In this document: piece by piece, positions 1-7,107 of the stretch
Position numbering within the stretch: position 1 is the stretch's first letter
How the letters are laid out: each line of letters starts with the position of its first letter
IMG/VR virus record: IMGVR_UViG_3300042922_000231
Location: 1 to 43,129 of that record
From: a virus
Strand: one strand, 5' to 3'
Length of the DNA stretch: 43,129 bases
Notes under the pieces: model-generated
Seen by the model: only the letters and a program-made list of their open reading frames with translations
Database searches by the model: none
Told to the model about the DNA's origin: nothing
Program-made: the position numbers and the translations under genes

Positions 1-127
1 TCAGCGCCTGTCATTGATCGTTTCGCCAATCGTTCGCAGTCTAATGTCAGTTCGATAAAGAATGCGTCCTTGGCCTCTTGTAGCTCGTCTGAGAGGATTC
101 CGGAGAGTCGGCGCTTGAAGATGAGAA
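1..127. repeat. Left copy of the 127-bp assembly overlap
   Basis: Bases 1-127 are identical to 43003-43129. The gene that starts at 146 runs through base 1 and continues in frame upstream of base 43003, so the two ends join into a circle of 43,002 bp. An exact 127-base overlap matches a common assembler k-mer, so it should not be read as a biological terminal repeat. Confidence 0.95.
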
Positions 128-146
128 ACTTTTGGAATAGGCTCAT
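1..146 (-). CDS. Small phage protein, 5' part (gene crosses the cut)
   Basis: This is the first part of a 74-aa protein that begins MSLFQKFLIFKRRLSGILSD. It starts at 146, behind a strong GAGGAGGAAG ribosome site that lies in the end of the preceding gene, and the two genes overlap by ATGA. Reading continues through base 1 (equivalent to 43003) and stops at 42924. It is a basic then acidic, probably all-helical protein with no motif I recognise. It belongs to the early operon between the 57-aa protein and YopX. Confidence 0.8.
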   Translation of the reverse strand, partial: MSLFQKFLIFKRRLSGILSDELQEAKDAFFIELTLDCERLAKRSMTGA

Positions 147-316
147 GCTTCCTCCTCGTCATACCAAGTAACTGAATCTCCAATTCTTTCCCATACCCAA
201 TCTTGAAATTCTTCGGCAACCTCTTCGTCTGTGGTACCATCTTCAAATTCCACACTTTCTCTGTAACTGTTGTGTTCGCCCCATCCAGTACTATGCTTAA
301 AAATAACTTTTCTCAT
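143..316 (-). CDS. Small acidic phage protein (57 aa)
   Basis: The protein starts MRKVIFKHSTGWGE and has a very acidic C-terminal half (EFEDGTTDEEVAEEFQDW, ending DEEEA). It starts directly after the stop of the HNH gene, whose last codons carry the AAGGAGGAAG ribosome site, and its stop overlaps the next start by ATGA. Such tight coupling shows it is translated as part of the early operon. The KVIF...GWGE start and the aromatic, acidic tail resemble short phage proteins of unknown role found next to recombination genes. I cannot assign a function. Confidence 0.75.
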   Translation of the reverse strand: MRKVIFKHSTGWGEHNSYRESVEFEDGTTDEEVAEEFQDWVWERIGDSVTWYDEEEA

Positions 317-733
317 TTAAGCTTCCTCCTTGTAACTCCAGTAGTTTTTACCGTTACCCTCGCTGTAGTAGAGCCGTAGCATCGCGCCGTATTGCTTCTT
401 CCAAGTGCGCCCGGCGAATTCATTGTCGGCCCAATCGTGACACGTACCCTTGAATCCATGAGTGCCGCACAGGTTCATGATGTTGGCCGGATCGTAACCC
501 GGCCCCATGTGTGATGCTTCGACAATATGCCCCTTGCTGAGATTCTTCGATGTCCCGCAGCGCTCACAGACCGCTACGTCCGTGCCCATAAGCTCCATAG
601 AGCGCCTGTTCACCTCCGACCTAACCTCGCCAGTAACTTTGGTTATCGCGCCTCTCAGGCGGTTGTGGCGCTTGTGGTGGTCAAGTATGCCCTCACGCCA
701 TGGGGCTACTTTCTTTTTGGGCTTCTTTTTCAT
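317..733 (-). CDS. HNH-family nuclease, NinG-like position
   Basis: This 138-aa protein has a lysine-rich N-terminus (residues 1-25), then a zinc-bound HNH-like fold. The pair C56/C59 (CERCG) is followed by H69 and H75 (GHIVEASH), the asparagines near 84-87, and C89, H92, C98 and H99 (LCGTHG, TCHDW). The spacing matches phage HNH proteins that sit in recombination modules, the place of NinG/Rap in lambda-like phages. Its location a few genes after the ERF annealing protein supports a role in recombination or in processing replicating DNA. It could also be a packaging-associated HNH, but the terminase lies far away. It is a metal-dependent DNA nuclease by family; the exact substrate is unknown. 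Confidence 0.75.
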   Translation of the reverse strand: MKKKPKKKVAPWREGILDHHKRHNRLRGAITKVTGEVRSEVNRRSMELMGTDVAVCERCGTSKNLSKGHIVEASHMGPGYDPANIMNLCGTHGFKGTCHDWADNEFAGRTWKKQYGAMLRLYYSEGNGKNYWSYKEEA

Positions 734-747
734 ACGGATACCTCCGA

Positions 748-903
748 TCAGTAGATGACTACAACTTCGCCGATATCAGTGTCATAGCACTGGACAAACT
801 CAATTGGTTCCGTATGCACGCCTTCAGTCATTGGGATACTTCTGATTACCTGAATGTCTGGATCTTGTTTACTCAATTCTTGGATAAGTTCGCTTACCTT
901 CAT
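748..903 (-). CDS. Small phage protein (51 aa)
   Basis: It starts MKVSELIQELSKQDPDIQVI and ends in GEVVVIY. The ribosome site AGGGAGCG lies in the last codons of erf. The start (SELIQELSK-DPD) and the later EPIEFVQ section are typical of a widespread family of very short phage proteins of unknown function that read as an alpha helix followed by beta strands. It sits between erf and the HNH nuclease, so it is an early gene. Confidence 0.7.
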   Translation of the reverse strand: MKVSELIQELSKQDPDIQVIRSIPMTEGVHTEPIEFVQCYDTDIGEVVVIY

Positions 904-908
904 TGCTT

Positions 909-1679
909 TCACGCTCCCTTTTGGTAGTTGTTTAATAGGTTGATAAACTCGCTTGCCTCTTTCTTGGTAAGCTCCTTGATGCTCTCACGGCCTCCGATCT
1001 CGGATATCATGCGGCGGAAGTCGTCTTCATCAATGCCTTTATCCTTCTTAAGCTTGTGACAGTAGGAAATCTGTGCCGTGCTTATCAATCCTTGCGGACC
1101 TGTGCCTGCGCTGGAGCCATTATGTTGTGCTGCTGGTGAGTTAGTTTGTGATGGTTCTTTAGGCGCTGCTGGAGTCTTTGTAGAAGGTTTAGATGGTGGT
1201 GGTGCGTCTCCGTCCATTCTCTGTTGGAACGCATCCGGGTCGTCTTTGTCCGTTGCGATGTTGAAAAATTTGAGCATGAAGTATTTTTCAGCATAGGTTA
1301 ATGCCTTGCCTACGCCTTTTTCACCAGCGATATCTACGCCTTGGGCATACCACAGTTTAGTTACTTTCTCATCAGGATTATCAGCATTCACCCAGGTCAT
1401 AGTCATATCAAGCTCGGTAAAATATGTGGTTGTTCTCTTGGTGACCTCTCCGTTTGATCCCTTAAATTCAATGTCAGATCCCGACACCTGATGTCCTGTA
1501 ATCTCCGGCTCTAGGATCAGGCCCATTTCATCCATTTTTGAGCGTACCGCAGCCAAAACTTGGCTACTCGGCGTGTATTTGTATTGAGAACCTTCAGTCG
1601 CTTTCTGTAGATATGTGACAACTTTTCTGACCTCAACCAACTTTTGATAAAGGTTCAGCGGTTTGATTTCTTCGCTCAT
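909..1679 (-). CDS. erf: ERF-family single-strand annealing protein
   Basis: This 256-aa protein anneals complementary single strands during phage recombination and genome circularisation. Residues 8-150 match the ERF superfamily: the LNLYQKLVEVRK start, the YKYTPSSQVLAAVRSKMDEMGL block (35-54), the central beta section, and the signature EKGVGKALTYAEKYFMLKFF (120-139). A P/Q/T/S-rich linker (about 155-205) leads to a short helical tail. It starts with ATG behind GGAGGTGCC and overlaps the preceding 73-aa gene by ATGA. With RusA and HNH genes in the same operon, it completes a phage recombination set. No partner exonuclease was recognised. Confidence 0.93.
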   Translation of the reverse strand: MSEEIKPLNLYQKLVEVRKVVTYLQKATEGSQYKYTPSSQVLAAVRSKMDEMGLILEPEITGHQVSGSDIEFKGSNGEVTKRTTTYFTELDMTMTWVNADNPDEKVTKLWYAQGVDIAGEKGVGKALTYAEKYFMLKFFNIATDKDDPDAFQQRMDGDAPPPSKPSTKTPAAPKEPSQTNSPAAQHNGSSAGTGPQGLISTAQISYCHKLKKDKGIDEDDFRRMISEIGGRESIKELTKKEASEFINLLNNYQKGA

Positions 1680-1897
1680 TCTGGCACCTCCAATTCATAA
1701 ATTATCTTCACAGGCTGCGCGTGGTAATCCTCCGGCACATCCGGGGCATAATACCCATGCAGGAACGCATCTACGTCCGCCACGCTGCCCCAGCGGTCTA
1801 CGGTCATAAAGTCTGTCTTGCGCTCACCACGGACGTTCAGAAACGATCCGTCCCGGTGCTGTATGACATACCGGATACGCTCGTCCCGGGTCTTCAT
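1676..1897 (-). CDS. Hypothetical early protein (73 aa)
   Basis: It begins MKTRDERIRYVIQHRDGSFL and contains KTDFMTVDRWGSVADVDAFL, then ends KIIYELEVPE. The YVI-HRDGSFLN start followed by a helix and a final beta strand resembles small staphylococcal and bacillus phage proteins of unknown function. Both ends overlap their neighbours by 4 bp, so it is translationally coupled to erf downstream and to a 41-aa gene upstream. Confidence 0.7.
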   Translation of the reverse strand: MKTRDERIRYVIQHRDGSFLNVRGERKTDFMTVDRWGSVADVDAFLHGYYAPDVPEDYHAQPVKIIYELEVPE

Positions 1898-2019
1898 CTG
1901 TACGGGTCCTCATACTTCACCAACCAGGTGTTCGCTATTGCCAACTGCTGCTGCAAATCCGCGTTCTCATCTTCCAATTGTCGGATATATTCTTTTAGCT
2001 GCTCCCAGGATTCAGGCAT
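1894..2019 (-). CDS. Tiny helical protein (41 aa)
   Basis: It reads MPESWEQLKEYIRQLEDEN followed by ADLQQQLAIANTWLVKYEDPYR, with a leucine heptad over residues 8-33 that suggests a short coiled coil. A strong TTTAGGAGGAA ribosome site precedes the ATG, and the stop overlaps the next start by ATGA. No function can be assigned. Confidence 0.7.
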   Translation of the reverse strand: MPESWEQLKEYIRQLEDENADLQQQLAIANTWLVKYEDPYR

Positions 2020-2062
2020 GTTCCATTCCTCCTAAAGTTTTGTTATACTGAGATTGAATATT

Positions 2063-2215
2063 TTAATATGCGACTAACACGGGCGGCCCTGCTATGGCTG
2101 CCTGTTCGCGTTTCCACACTCTTGCGTAGTTTTTGAAGCATGTCATCACCCACCGTTTGTCATTCGGCCTCTGCTTCGCCAGTTCCAGGTATAAGGTGCG
2201 GTCCTGTGGTATCAT
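2063..2215 (-). CDS. Small basic protein (50 aa)
   Basis: The chosen start is the ATG at 2215, because CGGAAGGAGAA lies eight bases ahead of it; an upstream ATG at 2269 has no such site. The protein begins MIPQDRTLYLELAKQRPNDK and contains WVMTCFKNYARVWKREQ. It overlaps the end of the upstream gene by 56 bases in another frame, which is long but still common in compact phage operons. Function unknown. Confidence 0.6.
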   Translation of the reverse strand: MIPQDRTLYLELAKQRPNDKRWVMTCFKNYARVWKREQAAIAGPPVLVAY

Positions 2216-2531
2216 CTGATTTCTCCTTCCGTCGGAACCATCCATCAACTTTTTCATATTTTCCATCATTGATATCTTGAATCAACTGTTCGTGTGAAGA
2301 TAACGCTTCTCCCCTTGTCTCGTACCGATCACAATATTCATCACTGTATGTTCCATTAGGGAAGATCATAGTTTCATACCAGAGTGGTGAACCTTCACCA
2401 AATCTATGGTCTAGCCCGAGGTCAACGGTTGATACGAAGTACTCACGTCCCTCAAACTCAATCACTTCTTGTTTGACTATTCTGTTATTTTCATCGAAAT
2501 CTGCTCGAAATCCATATTTACTCATGTCCAT
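2160..2531 (-). CDS. Hypothetical phage protein (123 aa)
   Basis: It starts MDMSKYGFRADFDE and has a conserved-looking core with LDHRFGEGSPLWYETMIFPN and YCDRYETRGEALSSHEQLI. This pattern (an ETM-F acidic strand, then a CERY-T--EA---H helix) is frequent in small proteins of Gram-positive phages and is of unknown role. A GGAGAGAG ribosome site precedes the start. The C-terminal 18 codons overlap the next gene. Confidence 0.7.
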   Translation of the reverse strand: MDMSKYGFRADFDENNRIVKQEVIEFEGREYFVSTVDLGLDHRFGEGSPLWYETMIFPNGTYSDEYCDRYETRGEALSSHEQLIQDINDGKYEKVDGWFRRKEKSDDTTGPHLIPGTGEAEAE

Positions 2532-2577
2532 TTGTTCACTCTCTCCTTTGTAATGTTCGATTATGTCAAGTACCGTC

Positions 2578-2820
2578 TTAAGCAGATTCTTTCAGCTCTC
2601 TTTCCTCTTCACGTTTCATAAATTCAGCAGCACGTTCCATTTCAGCTTCTAACTCTTCATGTTCCGCCCATGTCATGACTACTGCCGCGCGATAATTTCG
2701 CTCATGTAGGGCGAGAAACAGGCTCTCCATGTCTACCGCAGACCAACTGAACAGCCGGCCGCATGTGGTTTCAACGTAAAACTCAATTGATGGCGCTGGC
2801 GGTGGATACTTAGCTTGCAT
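2578..2820 (-). CDS. Hypothetical protein with charged helical tail (80 aa)
   Basis: I place the start at the ATG at 2820 (MQAKYPPPAPSIEFYVE) because GGAGGGTTTGACG sits just ahead of it; the ATG at 2835 would overlap that site. The C-terminal third is a highly charged helix (EHEELEAEMERAAEF). It overlaps the end of the upstream zinc-motif gene by 11 bases. Function unknown. Confidence 0.65.
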   Translation of the reverse strand: MQAKYPPPAPSIEFYVETTCGRLFSWSAVDMESLFLALHERNYRAAVVMTWAEHEELEAEMERAAEFMKREEERELKESA

Positions 2821-3049
2821 CGTCAAACCCTCCAATCTCTCTCACAAATGGCTTGATCCGGCTCGTCATGGCCTCGTCTTTGCAGGCTGTACAGTGCGGC
2901 TGAAGCGTGTCATACACTTCCCACTCTGCTTCCCGGCCGCAGCCACAGCTCGGCGTAAACGTGCGGTACGCGCTCACCTTGGGCTTGTCCGGCCGCTTCA
3001 GGGGTATCACCAGCGTCAACTTGGGCAGATCCTCGATTTTCTTAGCCAA
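2810..3049 (-). CDS. Small zinc-motif protein (79 aa)
   Basis: Two cysteine pairs, CGCG at residues 35-38 and CTAC at residues 53-56, are spaced like a small treble-clef or zinc-ribbon fold. The N-terminus (KLTLVIPLKRPDKPKVSA) reads as beta strands. It overlaps the HTH gene upstream by 8 bases and the next gene by 11 bases. It is one of about ten small Cys-pair proteins in this genome. Role unknown; nucleic-acid or protein binding is a guess from the fold. Confidence 0.65.
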   Translation of the reverse strand: MAKKIEDLPKLTLVIPLKRPDKPKVSAYRTFTPSCGCGREAEWEVYDTLQPHCTACKDEAMTSRIKPFVREIGGFDDAS

Positions 3050-3320
3050 CTTTCTTCACTCCTTTTCGCTCTCCTTTGATGTACGCATACCGCTGGTCCA
3101 TTTCGTTCTTTTGCTCGCGTTTCTTGAATTCAATCCATTCTATAAAGTCTTTTTTAAGAGTGCGGCGTGAGTTTCCGATACGCATATTTGGAATGCCTCC
3201 CAGTTCAACCGGCGTGTCGTACAACTCGTAGACGGTGTTTCGGGCCAAGATCAGGAACGCTGCAATGTGTTTTGCTGTTATCACCTGAGGCATGTCATCC
3301 AGTGATATCTCTTTCGCCAT
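3042..3320 (-). CDS. Helix-turn-helix protein, excisionase-like
   Basis: In this 92-aa protein residues 13-55 (VITAKHIAAFLILARNTVYEL, then IPNMRIGNSRRTLKKDFIEWI) match the MerR/excisionase-type winged helix-turn-helix used by phage Xis and AlpA-like proteins. The arrangement helix, VYEL recognition helix, then a R-G-SRR wing is characteristic. It lies directly after the antirepressor in the early operon and has an AAGGAGGTA ribosome site. It could be the excisionase partner of the integrase at 5887, or simply an early regulator. Confidence 0.75.
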   Translation of the reverse strand: MAKEISLDDMPQVITAKHIAAFLILARNTVYELYDTPVELGGIPNMRIGNSRRTLKKDFIEWIEFKKREQKNEMDQRYAYIKGERKGVKKVG

Positions 3321-3395
3321 GGTGTACCTCCTTGGAAGTATTATCCTTTATAGTTAAGTTGGGTAGGTATATAATTGAGAATGGATATCAATCTA

Positions 3396-4148
3396 TTAAG
3401 CTGCTGGTAAGAACTTGTTGATAAAGTAGATTTGACCTTTACCCGTTACTTTGGAGGTGTAAGTTAATTTAATCGTTCCATCCGAACTACCTCGGTGACC
3501 TGTTTTCACTTCAAACAATCCAAGTTCCATAGAACGTTGCGTAGGCCTGTTATACTCAGAACCGGACTTGATAAGATATCCTTCTTCACGCATCCATCTG
3601 TATAACCGGTGTTCGCCGATCTCTACCCCTTTTTGTCTCATTAGCTTTGCAAGGTCAGCGACCAGGATAGAGTCCTTGGAGATCTCAACCGATTCAGCAA
3701 AATGTACTTTTGGCTTGTCCGCTTCAATCTTCTGCTGAAGCACTCTGTTCTTTTCCTGCTCCGTCTTCATCTGATTAGCCATCTGGATGATGAAGTCAGG
3801 GTCTGTAAGCACCTTTTCGATTGTGCTTGGCGTCATATATGCACCATGCTGCCGTATGCTTGGGATTACTTCATGTGTGATCCAGCGTTTGAATTGTTTG
3901 GCTTCAGGTTTGCGGCTACCGAGGATTAGGGAGTAAAGTCCAGGTTCGTTGACGAAGTTAGTTTCGCCAATTAAGCCCCCTAAGTTCAACTTAGTCACCT
4001 CGTCATCGTCTAATCTTTGAATGGACATTGAAGCGTTGGTTAGTTCAAGAACGTCACAGACATCTTTGGCTGCGAACCATGGTTCTCCGTTAATTGCCGT
4101 GCTACGTACTTCTTGATTGCTGTACAAAAATTTTTGAATTTGGTTCAT
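3396..4148 (-). CDS. Phage antirepressor (BRO-N plus KilA-C domains)
   Basis: In this 250-aa protein residues 1-105 are a BRO-N domain (VRSTAINGEPWFAAKDVCDVL, then VNEPGLYSLILGSRKPEAK and FKRWITHEVIPSIRQHGAYM). Residues 140-245 are a KilA-C (ANT) DNA-binding domain (LAKLMRQKGVEIGEHRLYRWM). Proteins of this build bind the phage repressor or its DNA and favour induction. It is the second gene after the leftward promoter, directly behind the Cro-like gene, which is the classic place. A TTAGGAGTG ribosome site supports the start. Confidence 0.92.
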   Translation of the reverse strand: MNQIQKFLYSNQEVRSTAINGEPWFAAKDVCDVLELTNASMSIQRLDDDEVTKLNLGGLIGETNFVNEPGLYSLILGSRKPEAKQFKRWITHEVIPSIRQHGAYMTPSTIEKVLTDPDFIIQMANQMKTEQEKNRVLQQKIEADKPKVHFAESVEISKDSILVADLAKLMRQKGVEIGEHRLYRWMREEGYLIKSGSEYNRPTQRSMELGLFEVKTGHRGSSDGTIKLTYTSKVTGKGQIYFINKFLPAA

Positions 4149-4160
4149 ACATAATCACTC

Positions 4161-4394
4161 CTAAGCAGTTTTATTTTCGGAATGTTGCACTTGTGTACCA
4201 TTTTCATAAAAAAAAATATCTCTTGGATCTTTGCCTAGGGCGTTGGAAATGGAAATCAGTAAACTACCTGATGGTTCTTGACCATTCAATTCAATGTTTG
4301 TAATTGTTTGACGGGATGTTTTTGATCTTCTAGCAAGTTCTGCAACGGACATCCCGCGTTCAGTTCTTATTTTCCTTAGTTTGTTGTTAAACAT
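4161..4394 (-). CDS. Cro-like HTH regulator (77 aa)
   Basis: I choose the ATG at 4394 (MFNNKLRKIRTERGMSVAEL) because AAGGAGGTG lies six bases ahead; the longer reading to 4436 lacks a site. Residues 3-60 form an XRE/HTH_3 domain, with MSVAELARRS as helix 2 and SRQTITNIE as recognition helix. It is divergent from the repressor gene at 4554 and first in the leftward early operon, so it is the expected Cro counterpart. Repeats of TGTAACAC lie at its own ribosome site and -10 region, which suggests autoregulation. Confidence 0.88.
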   Translation of the reverse strand: MFNNKLRKIRTERGMSVAELARRSKTSRQTITNIELNGQEPSGSLLISISNALGKDPRDIFFYENGTQVQHSENKTA

Positions 4395-4415
4395 GTGTAA
4401 CACCTCCTTGACTAC

Positions 4416-4445
4416 AATGTAACACATGGTTTCCATTTAAGTCAA
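4416..4445 (-). promoter_or_regulatory. Leftward early promoter (cro/ant operon)
   Basis: Read on the minus strand, TTGACT (4445-4440), an 18-bp spacer and TACATT (4421-4416) precede the Cro-like gene. The repeat TGTAACAC (plus strand) occurs at 4418-4425, inside the -10 region, and again at 4396-4403 near the ribosome site, so repressor binding here would shut early transcription. Confidence 0.65.
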
Positions 4446-4474
4446 GTATGTTTTCCACTATTTTTATTTTGTTT

Positions 4475-4504
4475 TTGGAATACGTAGTGTAAAGTATGTA
4501 TTAC
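4475..4504 (+). promoter_or_regulatory. Candidate repressor promoter
   Basis: TTGGAA at 4475-4480, 18 bp, then TATTAC at 4499-4504, about 50 bp ahead of the repressor start. The -10 overlaps the palindrome at 4487-4506, which would allow the repressor to control itself. The hexamers are not strong, so this is a tentative call. Confidence 0.4.
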
Positions 4505-4506
4505 AC
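4487..4506. promoter_or_regulatory. Operator-like palindrome GTGTAA-N8-TTACAC
   Basis: GTGTAA at 4487-4492 and TTACAC at 4501-4506 form a perfect dyad with an 8-bp centre, the shape bound by dimeric HTH repressors. The related half-site TGTAACAC recurs at 4396 and 4418, so three related sites cover the divergent promoter region between cro and the repressor. Confidence 0.6.
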
Positions 4507-4553
4507 AGTGATAATGATTTTCGTATCATAATCAATGGAAAAGGTGGTTTGAA

Positions 4554-4901
4554 ATGTCTGGCTTAGGTGAGTTGTTAATTAAACTTAGAGGCAAGGAATC
4601 GGTGCGTAGCGCCGCTGAAAGGATCGGCATCAGCCATACGTATTTAAGGATATTAGAAAAGGGGGTTGATTTGCGTTCGGGTAATCCAGTGAAAGCAACC
4701 GCAGATACACTAAGGTTAATTTCAGCAGCTTATAGCTATCCTTACAATGAGTTGCTCAGGGTGGCAGATATTATTGATGATTCCACAAGAGAGGAGTTGA
4801 TTCACGAATCTAAATTAAAAATAGCAGAGGAAATAATCAACTTACCAGAGGACAAACGGAAAATAATAGAGGATTTACTACGTACTTTTAAAAATGATTA
4901 G
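4554..4901 (+). CDS. Lysogeny repressor, short CI-like HTH protein
   Basis: In this 115-aa protein residues 4-62 are an XRE/HTH_3 DNA-binding domain (LGELLIKLRGKESVRSAAER, with SHTYLRILEKG as recognition helix). Residues 75-115 form a helical tail likely used for dimerisation. There is no peptidase domain of the LexA/CI kind, so induction would not work by RecA-stimulated self-cleavage; the antirepressor at 3396-4148 is the likely trigger. An AAGGTGG ribosome site sits ahead of the ATG. It is divergent from the Cro-like gene. Confidence 0.88.
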   Translation: MSGLGELLIKLRGKESVRSAAERIGISHTYLRILEKGVDLRSGNPVKATADTLRLISAAYSYPYNELLRVADIIDDSTREELIHESKLKIAEEIINLPEDKRKIIEDLLRTFKND

Positions 4902-4922
4902 CCGACCCCGGGTTGCCAGCTA

Positions 4923-5060
4923 TTATTGTTCAATAATGAAATGGAGATTAATCAGTCTTTCTAATTCTTCTTCCTTCAATAATACAGCATTCAATAAGAT
5001 GATTTCTAATTGTTCAAAACTAGTCTTAAGCAGAATTTCTCGTATCTCATCATTAGACAT
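4923..5060 (-). CDS. Tiny helical protein convergent with the repressor (45 aa)
   Basis: It reads MSNDEIREILLKTSFEQLEI followed by ILLNAVLLKEEELERL, ending HFIIEQ. It is almost entirely helical, with leucines at heptad positions. GGAGAAGATGCT precedes the ATG. It lies tail to tail with the repressor, 21 bp away, and is shorter than usual ORF cut-offs. It could be a small protein partner of a regulator, but nothing in the sequence shows this. Confidence 0.55.
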   Translation of the reverse strand: MSNDEIREILLKTSFEQLEIILLNAVLLKEEELERLINLHFIIEQ

Positions 5061-5384
5061 AGCATCTTCTCCGTTCTGAGCTAATTAAATTAATAATAAG
5101 CGAACGACTGTTCTTATGCAACCAAAAAATGTAGAAAATATGATGCTAGATCATGGTGTATGTACTTGGGATTGAGCGGCACAATGCCGCTCTGACCATT
5201 GGGTCATTCAAAACCAACAGCGAACCACAAATAAATCATATTACATATTTCCACAACAAGCATCAGCCCATAAGTACTATTTATTTCACGAGATTAATAT
5301 AACACACTAGGACTGAAAGCGCTGTCGAACTATGGCGAACGATTGCACCCGTCCAACAACAGTGGAGGGGTTGACAATCACATA
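5061..5384. other. Intergenic strip with one strong hairpin
   Basis: No credible gene is seen on either strand. A perfect 7-bp hairpin lies at 5174-5192 (GAGCGGC, loop ACAAT, GCCGCTC), followed by a weaker GACC/GGTC hairpin near 5193-5206. Neither has a T-tract, so they are not clear terminators. The strip separates the repressor module from the LytTR gene. Confidence 0.5.
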
Positions 5385-5717
5385 TCAAATATGCTTGCGT
5401 ATCCTAACTTTCAATCCGCTGACAAATTTAATTACTGATCCATTATTATCAATTGACTTGACTTGCTCGACATTTTTTGTATTGATGATAGTCGATTGAT
5501 CCATTGTTTCAAATCCTAAATGTTTAAGGGCTTTGCTTAAATCTCCCAAGTTACAAAGACATATGTAAGATCCGTAAAAAGTATGGAATGCAGGTACTCC
5601 ATAAGAATTTTTGGTGCGGTACCACACATTGATGTAATCTACGTCTCCAACATCTAACTCAACAAAATCTGTGTCGTCTCCATTTCGATCGTTCATTTTC
5701 ACTGTTAGTAGTTTCAT
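5385..5717 (-). CDS. Stand-alone LytTR DNA-binding regulator
   Basis: In this 110-aa protein residues 40-110 match the LytTR DNA-binding domain: FHTFYGSYICLCNLGDLSKA, then GFETMDQSTIINTKNVEQVK and KFVSGLKVRIRKHI. No receiver or membrane domain is attached. Single-domain LytTR proteins bind direct repeats near promoters. It lies between the repressor and the integrase, facing away from the integrase, with GGAGGGTG ahead of its ATG, so it is probably expressed in the lysogen. Whether it controls phage or host genes cannot be told. Confidence 0.8.
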   Translation of the reverse strand: MKLLTVKMNDRNGDDTDFVELDVGDVDYINVWYRTKNSYGVPAFHTFYGSYICLCNLGDLSKALKHLGFETMDQSTIINTKNVEQVKSIDNNGSVIKFVSGLKVRIRKHI

Positions 5718-5808
5718 GATGTCACCCTCCTACCCAAAACGCGGGTAGTTAAATCATACTTTATTGCGATAAAGTTATCATTCCACAAAATATGACAGGG
5801 GAAATATT

Positions 5809-5836
5809 CCATACTCATTCAGGTATGGTCTTTTTG
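5809..5836 (+). terminator. Weak rho-independent terminator before int
   Basis: CCATAC (5809-5814), an 8-nt loop and GTATGG (5823-5828) are followed by TCTTTTTG. It would stop rightward transcription arriving from the repressor side before the integrase gene. The stem has only six pairs. Confidence 0.4.
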
Positions 5837-5886
5837 TTACCCCTCCCCTACAATACAGATACATAGAGAGTAAGGAGTGATCCAAG

Positions 5887-7107
5887 GTGAAAGGACATTA
5901 CTACAAGCCTCATTGTAAGTGCCCAGGGAAACAGAGTAAGAAGTGTGGCTGCGGTGCGAAATGGTCATTTATACTTGATGCTGGCATACATCCACAGACG
6001 GGGAAACGGCGGCAGAAGAAGAAAGGCGGATTTGCTACCAAGGGCGATGCTGAAGCAGCGGCAGCTATTATGCTGGTGGAGTTACAAAAGGGGGCGTTCG
6101 TGGAGGAGCCTAACACCCTGTTTAAGGACTTTGCAGAGACTTGGTACAAATACTACCAATCTACCGGAAAGGTTAAGCCCGGGACCCTCAGAATGCGCAG
6201 ATTTACGACAAAGAATCTGCTGCCATACCTACAGTTTTATAAGATGAAAGACATCACACAAACGATATATCAGAACGCACTCAATGAACTACATGCTTCT
6301 GGTTTATCACACAGCACCTTAGTAGGCATACAGAATACTGGTAAGCTCATATTTCGGTGGGCGATGGAGAAATCAGTTATCAAGACGGACCCGACACTGT
6401 ATTCTTATATACCAAAGATCCGGCAGACGGTGGAAGAGATTGAGAAGCAAGGCGAGGTCATTAACTACCTTGAAAAAGAAGAACTTGCCTTATTTTTAGA
6501 AGCTGCTAAGACGAAGGGGCTAGAGAGAGACTACATCATATTCATGATGCTGGCATACACCGGTATGCGTGTGGGGGAATTGTGCGCGCTGAAGTGGAAG
6601 GATATTGATTTTGAGGAGCACCGGATCAATATCAGGAAAACTATTTACAGAGACGACAAGACGATTGAAAACTATGAATTGATCCCGCCCAAGACTAAGA
6701 AGTCCATTCGCATCATCGAAATTGACGAGGATCTAATTAAGGTGCTGGAAGCTCACCGTGCAAAGCAGAATGAATTACGCATGAAGCATCGAAACACGTA
6801 TCACGATCAGGACTTCGTGATTGCTAAGATGAAATCCTATTTTGGTTACCCCGAGTATATCGGCCTGATTGAATCCCGAACAGTTCGGCTGTTGAAAATC
6901 ACAAATCTCAATCCAGATATCACGCCGCATAAGTTCCGGCACACTCATGTATCACTATTGGCAGCACTGGGAATCTCTCTTGAAGAGATTATGGATCGGC
7001 TTGGTCATGAAGATGACCAAATCACAAAAACAGTATATTTACATGTGACCAAAGAGCGCAAAAAGGAAGCCTCCACCAAGTTCGCTGAGATGATGAGGAG
7101 CCTATAA
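5887..7107 (+). CDS. int: Tyrosine integrase
   Basis: This 406-aa protein integrates and excises the phage genome by strand exchange between attP and attB. Residues 9-30 are a cysteine-rich arm-binding segment (CKCP, CGCGAKW), residues 75-180 a SAM-like core-binding domain, and residues 195-400 the catalytic domain. Catalytic residues are all present: R228 (TGMRVGE), a lysine near 271, H348 and R351 (HKFRHTH), H374 (LGH) and Y384 (VYLHVT). The start is GTG with AAGGAG nine bases ahead. Repeats of GTTACCC occur before the gene (5836) and three times after it (7131, 7350, 7361), where arm-type sites would be expected. Confidence 0.96.
   Translation: MKGHYYKPHCKCPGKQSKKCGCGAKWSFILDAGIHPQTGKRRQKKKGGFATKGDAEAAAAIMLVELQKGAFVEEPNTLFKDFAETWYKYYQSTGKVKPGTLRMRRFTTKNLLPYLQFYKMKDITQTIYQNALNELHASGLSHSTLVGIQNTGKLIFRWAMEKSVIKTDPTLYSYIPKIRQTVEEIEKQGEVINYLEKEELALFLEAAKTKGLERDYIIFMMLAYTGMRVGELCALKWKDIDFEEHRINIRKTIYRDDKTIENYELIPPKTKKSIRIIEIDEDLIKVLEAHRAKQNELRMKHRNTYHDQDFVIAKMKSYFGYPEYIGLIESRTVRLLKITNLNPDITPHKFRHTHVSLLAALGISLEEIMDRLGHEDDQITKTVYLHVTKERKKEASTKFAEMMRSL

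Noticed and set aside
1-255. 84-aa minus-strand ORF
   Set aside because: It lies in the wrong frame over two coupled small genes (143-316 and the gene starting at 146) that have ribosome sites; its sequence is Arg/Pro-rich as in shadow frames.
4894-5079. 61-aa plus-strand ORF after the repressor
   Set aside because: It is Ser/Asn/Ile-rich, lacks a ribosome site and is antisense to a better 45-aa minus-strand gene.
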